From assembly GCA_947396885.1 (NCBI GenBank), contig OX377205.1, positions 73,318,969 to 73,382,968 of the forward strand: DNA of 64,000 bases, given 5' to 3'. Positions 45,483 through 58,450 of the stretch are shown here, in pieces; the stretch's first letter is position 1; the number at the start of each line of letters is the position of its first letter. The translations under genes were made by a program, and so were the position numbers. The notes beneath the pieces were generated by a model that worked only from the letters and a program-made list of their open reading frames with translations, searched no databases and had not been told where the DNA came from. The DNA is from Heligmosomoides polygyrus polygyrus. Its lineage: Eukaryota > Nematoda > Chromadorea > Rhabditida > Heligmosomidae.

Positions 45483-46060
45483 AGAGGCAATGAAATGGGT
45501 AGCATAATCTCCATGCGATAAGTGGAGAAGCATGAGTATATTACAGTCCCAATAGGTGGATAATTATAGAGAAATTTTAATTGTGATAAAAAACAATAAA
45601 TTAAGAGATGTCTTAAAGCACAGCTAAGAAGCAGGCACACAGCGTATAAAGGTGAGATCGCGCCATGCACTCCTAACGTTCGTCGCAGCTTATATTTATT
45701 TGATAGAGTAAAATTAACTTACATGAAGCATCAAAGTGGAGATATCTGTGTTCCTCACAGTTGTAATTTTGTTTAACTTCTCTAAGCGATAAGTAGGAAG
45801 CATGGGTGGGCAGGAGGAACTTATGCGCACAAGCAATGGAATCGCGCCATGCACTCCAAACGTTCACCGCAGCTTGTACTTGAGTGCTAATGTAAGTGCC
45901 AATTACATGAACCACCAAAGTAGGGATATGTGTGTTCCTTATAGTTGTAGTTGTTGTTTAACTTCTCTAAGCGATATGTAGGAGCATAGGGCATGGGCAG
46001 GCGGAAGAAACTGATGCGCTCAACCCAGCGAACTTGCAGTGGGAGAATCTTACTTACATA
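45483..46060. repeat. satellite 4, ~3 units of about 190-200 bp
   Basis: TCTAAGCGATAAGTAGGAAGC recurs in variant form at 45510, 45782 and 45965, and ATCGCGCCATGCACTCC at 45658 and 45841. A single related unit sits at 43160-43245, next to RTE copy B. Confidence 0.7.
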
Positions 46061-46987
46061 GTACAGAATAAGGCGGAAAACGGGGGAGATATGAGGTTCC
46101 CTTCCCACTGTTCTTCATACATTTTCAAAAAATTTCTTTCCTGAGCATGGTTGGGCGGGAGCAAGAGATGCGCGTAATCCAAGGAACTACGCATGAAAGA
46201 ATCTAACTTGCGTCGCACAGAATTAGGCGCATAACGGCGGGGTGTTATTGTGTATTGTGTTAAGTGGTGGTCAGCCTTGGTAAGAAGGCACACGCGTGTG
46301 GATATCGGTACTACGACTACAAATGACTTGGGCGCAAATAGACTCGGGCGGGAGGTTCGCGACGTGGGAACGCCCAACTCGACATTTTGTGTTGTACGAA
46401 ATCGGAATATTAAGCAGCACCTGTGCGTTCTAGTCCTATGGCGACGTGAGTTTGGCGACTTCTGCTGTAAATGGATATGAAGGTGGCTCTGCTACCTTGT
46501 ATGAGCCCTATGGTGAGCGAGGTCCCTTCTGCTGTGGATAGGCATACATGTGCCCTTTCCATCTGTGTTCTAGCTATAAGAGCTGAGTAAGGCCCCTAGT
46601 GATGTGAATGGGCATACATGTGCCGTCCTAGCAAGTCGAATACTGCAACATGTAGATTGGCGAACACTGGGATAGTGCCGCAAAAACTCATCACAACACT
46701 GCCATCATCTTAAAAAGATATCGAAAATAAACAAACAAAGTGGGAACTCACGCGGCAGTTGGACGGGCTCAGCTAGACGGTGGTATTGCCAGTAACGAAG
46801 AGCGTAAGTGTTGGTGAACACAGCATCAGGTGTTATCTGAAAAGTGAAGGTGGACCGACAAAGCTAGAGGGTGGTACAGACATCAACGAACAGCGACAGC
46901 ACGGATGAACACGGCAGGAGCGGTTCTCAGAAAAGTACAGAGTGAGGCACGTACACATCAACAGGTTATACCCGAACACAGCGGAGG

Positions 46988-47374
46988 TAGCAGCAACAGG
47001 AATGAGTTGTGACCTCGGCCGGAGCACAAGGGCGGCAGAGCAGTACCCCCCCCCCAGCAACACAACTACAGCAGCACCGCAGAATACTGCAGGTCACTAT
47101 TTGAACGGTAGCGAGGACAGGAGCCTTTAAGGAGACCAGCTTGAGGCTGTACCCACCCAACACGTGCGCGGAAAGAGTCGCAGCGCAGACCTCCTTCGCA
47201 ACGCCTCGCGTGTCCTCCTCGGCAGCGGCGATTGCTCACCTCCCGGCGCTCCCCTTCGGAGAGAGAAGTCGAGATCGTGCCTCAAACTCGGGTGATTAAA
47301 CCATCGAGCCCACGACGTTTACGAAGTTCCGAAGAATTACGAACAGGCAAAAAAAACCCTGCTCTATTATATAT
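46988..47374. repeat. 390-bp direct repeat, right copy
   Basis: Partner of 43249-43638, same orientation. It carries a C run (47047-47056) absent from the left copy. Ends do not show the TG...CA of an LTR. Confidence 0.85.
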
Positions 47375-49029
47375 GGTGAGATGGTAGGATGCGATGTTCC
47401 TTAAAAATTACTCGCTGATGGCTACCAATAATGATCGTACTTACTTCATTAGTTCTGGTCCTGAGCATTCGTATTTCGTACATGTACATTTTAGAACCGG
47501 AATAGAGAAGAAGATTGGTTTCTTTCGATCTGGTGGGAAATGTGTTGGGTTCTTCCTAAGATCCTATACATATCACAACACTCTTTGGGCATCGAATACA
47601 CAATGGGAGCGAGAGGGATCGAAATTAGCCATCTAATGGAGTGCTCTCGTTTCACAGAGAGCGACATCACGCGGGCATGCTACAGACTGATGTGCACGAG
47701 GTGCCGCACAGGATGATTGTATCACTCCTTGGATTTTAGCTAACTGCTATTACTTACGTGCTGTTTTCCAGTGGTTATCAGCGGCTATCGCACTGCTAAA
47801 CCTTTAACTTTTTGCAAGGAACTCTCTTAGATTCATAATGAGTCCTTTGAAAATGTCCTTGTCTAGAACCTCCTGTTATGACCCTGTTCCTAGGTTGTCA
47901 GCATAGAGATTCTCCCTGAGTTCTTGGCTCATACTGCTTTATAAAATCGTGCTATCTAAGTGGAATTTGATCGCAGACACCAAGAGGAACGGTGAAACAT
48001 TTAGTCCAAAATAGACCGGTGACACGATACACCACTATGGTCTCTAGGGTGGAAACGTGCAATTTATCTTACGCACATAAGGAGCGCAGCATCTCGGTCG
48101 ACCTCTTGAAGACGAACTTCTAAAAAAGCCTTTTCCACATTAGAGGATATTTCAGCCTTTTGTGTACGAAATCGTACCAGAAAGGACACCATATTTAGAA
48201 GTATAAAGCTCCTTGATTAAGCGCATAATTCAAAAACGGTTCTGATTTATTGTCGTGAGTTTTCGCGTGCGTAAAACAAGTCAACACAGAGAATCAACTT
48301 AAAATTATATCGGTGTTTATCACTACTAGGAAACGTAACCTAATACAAAGCAGCAAAAGAAAAAGGAGACATAAAAAAACAACAACGAGACTGAAAGCAA
48401 ACTACATTAACTGCAACAAAACTCTTTAAGATAAAAGTACAAGGAGTATATGCCGTCAGCGGAGAGCCACAACGCTCATGCTGCTCCAGTTCTCACTCCA
48501 ATTCTTACTTAACGTTGGTATAACTCTAATACTGAAGAAGTTGTTCCGTAGTTGAGTTCGAGCAAATGGATTTCTAATTTTTATGTGAAAAATTCTGCTG
48601 GATCCAACTGCGTTTTATCAGTAAGTGTTTTAATAACCATCAGAAAATCATTATTCCTTCTCCTGTTGCATAAACGAGTAATAGTTTGCAAATTGTGCGG
48701 CGCTTCTCCCCAATGGGCAGTAAACGATGTTGGACATGTGCATCGCATAGCTAGCTTGTGGACAAAGTTATTTCCAATGATCTCTAGTAAAAATAAAGTT
48801 GCTTTTGTACGGTGAGAAAACAGTTGTTTCCGGCTCTGTCTAGAGCCTGATATAGCTCTTGCATGCCTTAAGAAGAGTAACGAGGTTATTACTTCTAAAT
48901 GCTTTAAACAAGTTATATATTCTATGAATATGCCTGCCTGAATATATCTATGAATAAAAATGAAGTTGTGCTGTGGTTCAAAGAAGATTATCTATAAATT
49001 TAAACTCTAGTTCTCTGATCCCCTTTACT
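47375..49029. other. intergenic, no gene recognised
   Basis: A plus-strand frame 47394-47636 (80 codons) has no domain or splice support. Otherwise AT-rich with short frames. Confidence 0.45.
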
Positions 49030-49040
49030 GAATCGAAGAT

Positions 49041-52000
49041 CACCTGTATCACCTGTCGTCCCGTTGATCATCGAATTGCTCGAGCGGGTGCCAGCAGCGT
49101 CTCCATTCGTCCCTGTCGCGTGCCAGAGTGGTCCAATGGATCCTCCTCGCTCGAGGGACACGAAGAGCGTCATATCGGTCGTTCAGGGCTTTAACGAAGA
49201 AGTCCGACCAACGCGCTGGTGGGCGTCCTGGTGTTCTTTTGACATCCCGCGGAATCCAGTCGGTGATGGCTCTCGTCCAGCGGGTGTCTGCGAAGCGCTT
49301 CTTCGCGACTTCTTCGACGCTCTTGAAAGCTCCCCAAGCCGCTCTTTTCCTCCTGCTCAGCTCTGGTGCTAGGTCGTTGGCCATGTTGACTTCACGACCC
49401 AGATACACATAGCTGGAGCATTCGGAGATGTTCGTTCCGTTGAGCGAGAATGGGGCATCAGAAACCCATCCGTTCCTCATGAACATCGTCTTCGTAAGAT
49501 TCAGCTGCAGTCCAACGTTCCCACATACACGATCGAAGTCGGCCAGCATTCGCTCCGCCTGGCTGATGCTCGGTGTTATGAGCACGACGTCGTCAGCGAA
49601 GCGAAGATGATGTAGTTGCCGGCCGTCGACCTTCACTCCCATGTCTTCCCATTCTAGTTCGCGCATGACGTTTTCGAGGGTGGCGCTGAAGAGCTTCGGG
49701 GATATGGTATCCCCTTGCCGAACCCCTCTCTTCACGTCGACGACGACGTCGTTGTAGAATGGTGAGATCTTGGTCGTGAATCCACTGTACAGCTCTCGAA
49801 GGACTCTGATGTACTGAGTAGGAACGCCCTGAGTGAGCAGGGCTTCGATGACCGCTTCAGTTTCGACAGAGTCGAATGCCTTCTTCAGGTCGATGAACGT
49901 AAGGCACAGCGGCAGCTTGTACTCTCGCGACACTTCGATGAGCTTCGTAATGGTGTGTATGTGGTCGATCGTGCTGAATCCTCTCCGAAATCCTGCTTGC
50001 TCGCATGGCTGTCCTTCGTCCAGCGTTCTACTAATCCTATTCAGGATGACTCGAGTGAACAGCTTGTATACTACGGACAACAGGCAGATCGGGCGATAGT
50101 TGCCAACGTCGTGCACGTCTCTCTTCTTGTACAGCAAAACGGTCTTGCTGGTCTTCCACTGAGATGGAACCTTGCACTCCGACAGGTAACGTGTGAAGAG
50201 CCGCGCCAGGGTGTTGATGAGCGTAGGCGGGAGGTTCTTCAGGTGTTCGGGTCTGATCCTGTCGGGACCGGGTGCTGTACGTTTCTTCACCGACGAGATG
50301 GCGTGTCGGATCTCGGAAGGGAGAACAGAGGGGACGACGTATCCATCCTGCGGAAGATGGCATGGGGGCAGGTGGACGTGGCTATCGAAGAGATCGGAGT
50401 AGAAGTCGTGGATGACTTTCTCCATGGTCCTTCTGGAAGAGGTAATGGTTCCGTCAGGACGTCGGAGAGTGGTCATCTTGGTCTTGAAGTTGGCGAAGTT
50501 CCGGCGGGCATTGCGGATGCTCAGACCTGCCTCTGCAGCTTCAGCCAACACTTCCGCCCTTCTCTCCTTAAGATCCTCCTTTATCGCCGCTCTGCACAGC
50601 TTCGCAAGCAAGGAGTCAGCTGGTTGTTGCCTGACGCTCGTGCTGCTCCACGCTGGCGTATAAGCTCGAGAGTTTCCGGAGACAGACGTCTCTTGGTGGT
50701 CTTCAAGCTCTCAGCTTCCTTAGCACTATCGTGGAGATGGTGCACGAAGCGGTCGTATTCCTCGTCGACGTTGTCCATGACGGCATCTTCCCAAAGACCG
50801 GCAAGAGAGGTGTAGAGGTCCCAGTTGATGGTCGTTCTGGGACTCCTCTTCTTGAACTTCGCGGCCTTCTCTCCTTGACGCGAAAAGCGGAACCTTGCGC
50901 GAAGGAGGCGGTGGTCCGATCCCGTGTAGAACTTGGGGACAACGGAGACGTCAGTCAGGCAATATTTGCGGTTGAAGATGATGTGGTCGATCTCGTTGTG
51001 GAACTGGCCACCGGGAGATTCCCAGGTCCATCGTAGGGAGGGAGGCTTCTGGAACTGCGAGTTTCCATGGATGGTCTTGGTCGACATGATAAACTCAGAC
51101 AGCCTTTCACCTTGCTCGTCCCACTCCAAACCGTGGGTTCCGATGTGAAATTCTTCCGGCGACCTTCGCGGTCCGATTTTGGCGTTGAAGTCGCCGACGA
51201 TCACCTTGTAGAAGGTTTAATCTTCCTTATAGAACTTCTCCAGCTCCACGTAGAAGGCTTCGACCTCTTCGTCGTCGTAGTCGGATGTTGGGGCATATGC
51301 GATGAATACAGTCAAAGCTGGCACGGAACCACATCGCTTCAGTCGCAGACGTCCGATTCGGCTTGTCAGAGACTCGTATGAATCGATGTTCATGGCCAAG
51401 TGCGTGTTGACGAGGACACCAACGCCGCCTACTCCTCTGCTGTCGCATGTTCCGAGGAACAGTTCTTCTCCGGAGTCGTAGGCGGCGTGCAGGGGGTGGT
51501 GTCTTCTCGTCTCGGTCAGTCCGATGACGTCGTACTTGATCTTCCTGGCTTGCATCATCAGGTCCTCGACGGATGCTTCCGATGCAAGCGTGCGGGCGTT
51601 GTAAGTACAGAATGTCATCCTAGTCCTTCTCAATTTGCGCAGCCTGGTTAGGCCCTGAGATTTTAGCAGCCTCTCCGTACTCGTCCTTCCCATCGCTGCA
51701 GAAATGGGGGCTCTTTCGGGGTCAGGGGAATGAGGCCCTTTAGTGCTGCTGTGTTTGACTAGAATACAACACGGGTAGCTAGTCAGGCTCTGTCGTGCGG
51801 GCGGGGTACTCCGGGCAGCCAGCCAGACTGCCCGAAGGGACGGGGCGAGACTTTTGAGGCGGCCTCGAATCGCCTTACGATGTACTCCCAGTCTACCGAG
51901 TGCAAGCTTTTGGCCGATCCGACACAGTTACAATCCGCACAGTCACGGACACATCCACGCACACTGTGCACGAACATGCCGCTCCCGCGCACAAGGAACG

Positions 52001-52199
52001 CGTCGACCCGACACAGCAGGAGCAAGGAGTCCATCCCCTGCATCCCACCTGCGTCTCTGGGCAGTACACGGTCGCATTTGGTTCGCGTTTAATTCCCCTA
52101 TCCACCACCCGGGGACGCGCCACGTGGCCCTGCGACAAGCGGCCCGAGATCCCTCTTAACAAGAGAGCCCGAAGGCTCTCTATCGAGGGAGATCCGTTA
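49041..52199 (-). mobile_element. RTE copy C, full length with 11-bp target duplication
   Basis: GAATCGAAGAT flanks both sides (49030-49040, 52200-52210). The 3' end on the left carries two ACAGGTGAT-type units; the 5' end on the right starts with a stem-loop-forming leader. The 5'UTR is about 500 bp (51700-52199). Length is 3,159 bp, despite an internal deletion. Confidence 0.95.
49049..51693 (-). pseudogene. endonuclease-reverse transcriptase of RTE copy C
   Basis: The minus-strand frame starts at 51693 or at the internal Met near 51627. The endonuclease has [22 protein letters not shown] and GSDHRLL. RT has [40 protein letters not shown] and the active site [10 protein letters not shown] (near 49588). 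Breaks: stop TAA at 51217-51219; a frameshift near 50590-50600, at the same place in copy B; and an in-frame deletion of about 270 nt at 49297 that removes the KIRWGGHVM region. RT itself is open from 50611 down to 49049. Confidence 0.9.
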
Positions 52200-52230
52200 G
52201 AATCGAAGATAGTTTCACCGATATACAGGG

Positions 52231-52321
52231 TGTCTCAAAAAAATGTACACACTGTTTGAAAGATGACAACTTTGCTCCAGGTAAAGGCACTGAAGAAATT
52301 AAAGGCTCATATGAAAGCACA
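52231..52321 (+). other. end of a possible mariner-like DNA element
   Basis: ATACAGGGTGTCTCAAAAAA followed by ATGTACACACTG resembles the ends of some Tc/mariner-type elements known to me. I found no matching opposite end. The SINE at 52322 is inserted in this sequence. Confidence 0.3.
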
Positions 52322-52621
52322 TCTGACGTGCGCGTGTAGCGCAGTCGGAGGAGGCGCGACTGTCGCGTGCACCCGATACCAGGTTCCTGGTTCGGATTTC
52401 CCGCCCAGGCCAACCAAGCCTTCCATCCCTCCGGGGTCGGTGAATTGGTACCAGACTTGTCTGGGAAGGATAGAGCGCTGACTTTTCATCGGCTGGCCAC
52501 CGCAAGTCATTGTATGGCCAAATACGCATTCATTTCGCCTCCACGACATCCCGTAGAAGTAGAATGCGCTGGCGCATCCTAGGAGGGATTGAGTAACGCC
52601 GTACTTTATCCTTTATCCTTT
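52322..52621 (+). mobile_element. tRNA-derived SINE with 12-bp target duplication
   Basis: TATGAAAGCACA flanks it at 52310-52321 and 52621-52632 (one T shared with the tail). An A-box-like TGTAGCGCAGTCGG (52335-52348) and a B-box-like GGTTCGGATTT (52389-52399) fit an RNA polymerase III promoter from a tRNA with a long variable arm. The 3' end is a CTTTATC-type tandem tail. No coding capacity; mobility would depend on a LINE. Confidence 0.7.
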
Positions 52622-52999
52622 ATGAAAGCACAAGAAAACAAAAAATTTTTGACATGTGAGCAGTGTGGATTGCACCATGTACTCGTCTTAATTCTTGCAT
52701 TTTACACTCGATTGTTTGTGTTTCGCTCAAATACGTGTTGTAATTTTTTCACAAAGTGGCCGTTTCGATCGATTTGTGCGTTCTTTAAAATTTAAAACTT
52801 AAAACACTCTACAGCTTTAGAGAAATGCAGGCACTATTTGAAAGGCTCTAACATTACTGCTTGTGAAGCTTTGGAAGATGTTTGAGACTCATATGTCCTA
52901 CCCTTCTCTGGTTATGTTCTCCTTCATAGATGCGCAGGTTCATAGATGGTGGGCCTTTCCTCAATGTTCTCGATAGCTTTTTTCAGCGCTTTCGCTGTT

Positions 53000-55930
53000 T
53001 GCAAGTTGAGTTCTGAGTTTTTCCTATTCCTTCCAGGCAATTTTTTCGCGGCCTGTTCTCGATCAGTCTTGTTCTCGATCCTGCGCTTCATCAGGGTGGA
53101 CACCAGTTACTTTCATGTCCATGTGTAACGTATCGGACCAACGCTGCTTCGGGCGTCCTCTAGGCCGCTTTCCTGACACTTCCAACTCAAGGCCTAACTT
53201 GCGGACGCTGTCTTCTTTCCAACGACAACGTGGCCGTACCATGCAAGCAAGCTTCGCGCATCTTCTCCGCTATCGGCGTGACACCGAACTTCTGCCGAAT
53301 GACATCGTTTCGGATGCCGTCCAGCGCAGCATCTTCGTCTCCATGACGCTGAGGCGCGTTTCAACTTCCTTAGTGGCAGGCGCCTTACATCGCTACCGGC
53401 CAGACGACTGCTCTGTAGATCTTCGACTTCATGTGCTCTCGTATCTTCCTATCGCGGAGCACGCCAGACAGCGAACGCCACTTGGACCAAGCTGCACTCA
53501 CGCGTGAGTTCACTTCAACCATCAGACCGCTGTCAGACGCTATTGCTGATCCGAGGTATTTAAACACCGAAGTGCGTGCAAGCTCGGTGCCATCAATCTT
53601 AATGGAGCCGGACTCGCTTACGTCAGTTGTTAGGTACTCGGTCTTCTTGACGTTCAATTTGAGTCCGAACATCGCCAGGCGGTCGCACCAAGCTTGCACC
53701 TCTCCCTCGAGTTCATTTTTATCTTCGCAAGCGAGCATCACGTCATCAGCATAGAGCAATGTCCATGAGACAGGCTTCTGAAGATCTCTCGTAATAACAT
53801 CCATGACGACAACAAAGAGGAGTGAAGAAAGCGCAGAACCCTGGTGCACCCCAACAGAGATGGGAAACTCCATTGAGGTTCCAGCTGCAGCTTGCACTCT
53901 ACTCTTTGGGCAAGAGTAGACCATCCGCACCTACTCTATAAGTTCCTCGGGTACGTTATGTTGTCGTAAGGCATACCATATAACCTCACGCGGTACGCGG
54001 TCGAAAGCCTTCTCCAAGTCGAGAGAAAGGCTATATGCACCGGCTCCTGTCTCTCGCGATGCTTCTCCACGAGGAGGTGGCGGCGTGTATAGCATCAATG
54101 GTCCCACAACCAGACACAAAGCCGCACTGGTTGTCGGAGAGCTTGACAACTTCACGATTCGTCTGTCGAGGATTCGCCCGACGATCTTCATGCTGTGCGA
54201 AAGCAAACGAATCGGACGGTAATTGAAGCAGTCCGCAGGACTGTCCTTCTTCTTCCGAATCGGAATCGTCGTACTGTTGTGCCAAAACTCCGGTACTTTC
54301 TTCTCCTTTACTACCTGGTTGAAGAACTCAGCCAACCACTCAGCAGGATACCAGAGCTTCGACTTCCAAACATTGGCTGCCAGATCATCCGGTCCTGTCG
54401 CCTTGCATGGCTTCATCTTCTTCAGAGGCGCCTCTGTTTCCTCCACGGTGATCTTGTGAACAGGACCATGAACAGAACCCACAGAAAAGATGGCCGGGTG
54501 AGGAAATTCCATAGTAGAAATTTCCTCAAAGTAATAACGCCATCGCTTCAGCGCCTTTTTGCGGTGTGTCAGAAGATGGCCGCTCTCATCATTGATGCCA
54601 AAAAGCTTTTCAGTATCCTCGGTTTGGCGATGGCGGGTTTTAGCAAGTCGGTACAAATACCGCGCACCATCGCGCGACGCGAGCTCTTCGTTGACATCAC
54701 TATAATGAGAGGCTTTCTTTGCGGCTTTCTTCGTTTTCTGATACTTCTGCTAGTTGTCGGCTGCTTTATCGCCGAGAAACACATGATACAGCGCTTTCTT
54801 CTCTCGAACCTTTGCTTTCACATCGTCTGTCCATAGCCATGTCTGGTTGTCGACTTTGCATAGTCCAGACTTCGTAGTGCCTTGCAGCTTGCAGCTTGGC
54901 GTATCGCGTCGGTCGCCTTCTTCCAAGTTTCGTCGACAGTCGTGACTGCCGGTAACCGTACGCGAGAAATCACAGCTGCTTCCTTCTCTCTCATTCGCCA
55001 CCACTTGATTCTTGGTGCAAAGCATCGCTCGACCTGCTTCAGCCTCGGAGGGGCGATCTTAAAGGTACAGATCAGCGGGCGATGCTGTGGGGCGACCGTC
55101 TCATACGGCAGGATCTTCGCGTCTGTGACAAGACTCCGGTCGCGATCTCTCACAAGGACAAAGTCTATCTGAGTCTTGGTGCTCCCACTGTAGTATGAGA
55201 TAAGGTGCGAGTCGGGTTTTCGGAAGACTGTGTTCACTATGGTGAGGTTATGCGATTCCGCATACTCAAGAATACGCTCACCATCGGCATTACGTGACCC
55301 GTATCCGAACCCACCATGACAGCTGTACCCGTCCTTCGTAGCACCTACGTGCCCATTAAGGTCACCAGTGACTATCATGACATCTTTCGACGGTACCTGT
55401 TTTATCTTCTCATCAAGCGAGCTCCAAATCCCATACCTGGCATGATTGGAGCAGCCAGTCTGCGGATCATACACAGAGAAGGAGTGGTAGACTCGCTCAT
55501 TGGCGGCGACAACGGTCTTCATCAATCTTTACAGTGCTCGACACTTACGATCGAGTCAAGAAATCGTATGGAGACGATTATTCCGATACCACTTGTGGTC
55601 CTGGGACTTACACATAGAACGGCCTTAAAGCCTCCTCCTATGTCCTTTGAATTGCGGCAGGACCACCTCGTCTCCTGCACCGCACAGAGATCAACTCTCT
55701 TCTTCGCTCCAGTGCTTCAACCAACTCGCACGAGCGGCCCGTCAACGTACCCACATTCAGCGTTTCCACGCGGGTCCTGCTTACGTTACGGGACTTTCGG
55801 ACTAGCTCAGTTCCCCCGATGCCGTCCTTGCATAAGGGACCTTCGCATACTTTCCACACTCGCCGGGCTCTGCGAGTGCGCGTTGGTTCCCGCGGACGCC
55901 GTAGCACAATCTCGAAATACGTGAGCTGAC
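53000..55930 (-). mobile_element. APE-type LINE, copy E, near complete but decayed
   Basis: From right to left on the minus strand: endonuclease start ETLNVGTLTGRSCELVEA (near 55730), a frameshifted middle, then TGDLNGHVGA, IDFVLVRDRDR and QHRPLICTFK (54818-55525). The linker has KARVREKKALYH-like and RLAKTRHRQTED segments. RT has KATGPDDLAA, IPIRKKKDSPADC, LDLEKAFDRVPR (53931-54656) and the active site LLYADDVMLA (near 53745). The thumb and C-terminal part runs to about 53100. Several frameshifts are present. Same family as copy D. Terminal boundaries are approximate and no target duplication was identified. Confidence 0.8.
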
Positions 55931-55984
55931 ATACACCATGTGATGTGACATGGGTCTTCGTTGGCCGACCTGTCACAAGGGCCT

Positions 55985-58110
55985 GTCGCCTGCAATCGAG
56001 TGTCCGTGATCGACTTAGCTCGCAGAGCGAACAGTTTCCAGTGGCACCACGTGGAGGAACGGACATCGCCACCTTAGGACCACATTCTACTGAACGGATA
56101 TGATGCTCACAATGAACAATAGACCAAGAGAGTAAGGACGTATGACAGAACAGTTGCAATCGTCTTCCTTGCGCGCACCTGTAGCAGCGTTCAAGGGGCC
56201 CAGCGGTTAAGCGACATGGTCCATTGATGTTTAGGTGTGCGGTTTCGACGTACATTTCGGAAGAAATAGCCACGACGGTTTTAGTGTCGGACGTTCCCAT
56301 CACAACGGATTCTTCTCTCTCATATACGTCTACGGCAGGTGTTGATGGTGGTAGAAGATAGCTGTGACTACATTTTAGAGGGGTCAACTGATTGTGTTGG
56401 CAGTGACACATTGGTCGATGTCCGGTGACGTCACGGTTACAGAACTGCATATTCTTGCGCTTGAACACACATTGAACCGGAAAGGTGAAATGAGGTGGTA
56501 GCATGAACGTTTCACCGGCTGATTGTGCAAACCTTTGATGACAGTGAATTTGGGTACGCTGTAATGAAATAGCTGTGAATTCGAATCCACCAAATGAATG
56601 CGCAGCGTATGGAGGCAGCGTAAATTCTTTGTGTTCTTCGGTGTGTTGTGTTACAGAACTGCATATTCTTGCACTATATTTTTGTTGCTACATCGAAAGC
56701 GACTGAAAACAACCATCAAGCGCACTGAAATATTTAATAGACCTCCTTGGAGGTCGCTGTATAAAACACTCGGTAGAAGGTGCAAGCACTTATTGGTAGC
56801 AGACACACACAGTCGAAGCCACTACACTGAAGTGAACAGGCGTATACCCTGGATAGGCTTTAGAATTACTTAGCTCAGGTATGATTTCGTCAGAGCAACT
56901 CTTTAGCAGTAATCGCCTTCACACGACACCTTTCCACGGCAGCGGGTTATGTATTCCACGTAAGTGTCCCTTGTACATAAGAGCGAATCTTCGTCACAGA
57001 CCATTTTGACGGTCTTGCGTCGTAACTTGATGTATCCTACACTAAGGTTGCCGTGGCGAAGTTGAGACACAACACTGTCTGGGAACTATTGAATAGGAGT
57101 TCATTGTTATACCTGTAGTAACAGCTGTGTCGTTCTTCGCAGATAAGTTCTGCTGAGTGCCAAATGTGACTTTGCTGGCATGCATTGGACGTGGACTGCA
57201 GGCATAATGAGAATACTAGAGCAAATTCTACCAATGGCACATGTGCGGGAATGGAGGTTCTTAGAGAAAAATGTGTATTTTCTCATTGTGAAGCAAGTGA
57301 TTGAAACTCAATGGATGTCTGTTCTTGCATCGGAGTAGATGGGCATCTGACAAGCAGTTTAGATGCAATCCGCAACGTTAAAAGAGTATGAAAGAGTATG
57401 TATCTGCTGAAGCTAAGGCTCCTTCTGGCCGGCAGTGAGCACTTGCCAACAGTCTTTTAGATAGGAAATCTGTAATCACAGAATGGTGGTGGTTGGCAAG
57501 ATTAGATACTAGCCCATTTTCACATGCAATGCTTTCGTGTATCGGCTGTGCTAAACACACTGTCAAAAGTAGCAATGTCATATTGTATGCTTGGACTGAG
57601 AAACTGTGAGATCGTCGATGTCTCAGGCCCTCATCTGTTTGTATGCCACTGGCTCGATCACCGTCCGTTTGTCTTTGGTGTTGTTGAATCGCCTCGTACA
57701 CCTTTGATTTGCTTCGCGTGGAATGCCATGTCGGCGCCGCGGCGGCGGTGAGGTTGTGCTTGATGGCTACGCTGCGGCCCTAAACTCCTGTGCGGCAAGC
57801 GACGCTTTCTCTGGCGCCCCGTTGACATCTTTTTTTCGTGGTGGCGCTTCTGTAGCTCGTATTTCTAAGGGATACAGTTTGCCTATTGGTCTTTGGAATG
57901 TTGTATGACAATTTTACAAACACAGAGCGAACCTTCCCGTCTGCGCTTATGATGAGTTTTACAATTTTCCCTATCGCCCAATGTCCTCAGGGATATCATC
58001 TCTTGTTCTGTTAGGACGATCTCGCTTTCCTCTGGTACGGGTTTGGCTGCATGCCTCTTGTTTTGGAACCATGTCCTATGCAGGTCTCTGAGCATGGTTA
58101 AATATTCTGT
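55985..58110 (-). pseudogene. decayed Bel/Pao pol-env with a second phlebovirus-Gc-like envelope
   Basis: Right to left on the minus strand: a Pol DUF5641-like end (57883-58095; ESEIVLTEQEM, then a shift), a hydrophobic signal (57550-57640), a second signal followed by a Cys-Gln-Gln start of the Gc-like ectodomain (57037-57240), and the C-terminal Cys-rich ectodomain (about 55990-56504), whose CHC, LLPPS, GPCRLTAGPLERCYRCAQG and later Cys positions match the order in the envelope at 2.7-4.1 kb. Frames change between these parts and the membrane anchor is cut off by LINE copy E. The two envelopes are clearly different sequences, so this is another element, not a duplicate. Confidence 0.7.
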
Positions 58111-58199
58111 ATTCCATATGTTTCAAAATTTGCCCGCGATTCGTTCTCAATAGGCAAGCGCTTCTCTCACTTGAGTCATCGTTTGCTGGCTCATATTAT

Positions 58200-58450
58200 A
58201 CCTTTGTCCTTTTCGAATTTCGAATAGTCGTATTTCGAATAAATTCGAATTTCGAATTATTCGATTATTCGAATATTCGAGAAAGTCCAATATTCGAATT
58301 ATTCGATTATTCGAATATTCGAGAAAGTCCAATATTCGAATTATTCGATTATTCGAATATTCGAGAAAGTCCAACATTTGAATTATTCGTTTATTCGAAT
58401 ATTCGAAGGCATCGAATATCGAATATTCGAATAGTCGAATATTCGAATAT
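58200..58450. repeat. AT-rich array with 42-bp units
   Basis: GAAAGTCC recurs at 58281, 58323 and 58365, in a unit full of ATTCGAAT and TTCGATTATTCG. The array is palindromic at short scale. Confidence 0.9.

Noticed and set aside
43249..47374. Calling the 390-bp direct repeats LTRs
   Set aside because: No TG...CA ends, primer site, purine tract or coding remains between them.
55638..56504. Single 288-codon minus frame as one gene
   Set aside because: It is a chance read-through joining the end of the decayed envelope to the endonuclease start of LINE copy E.
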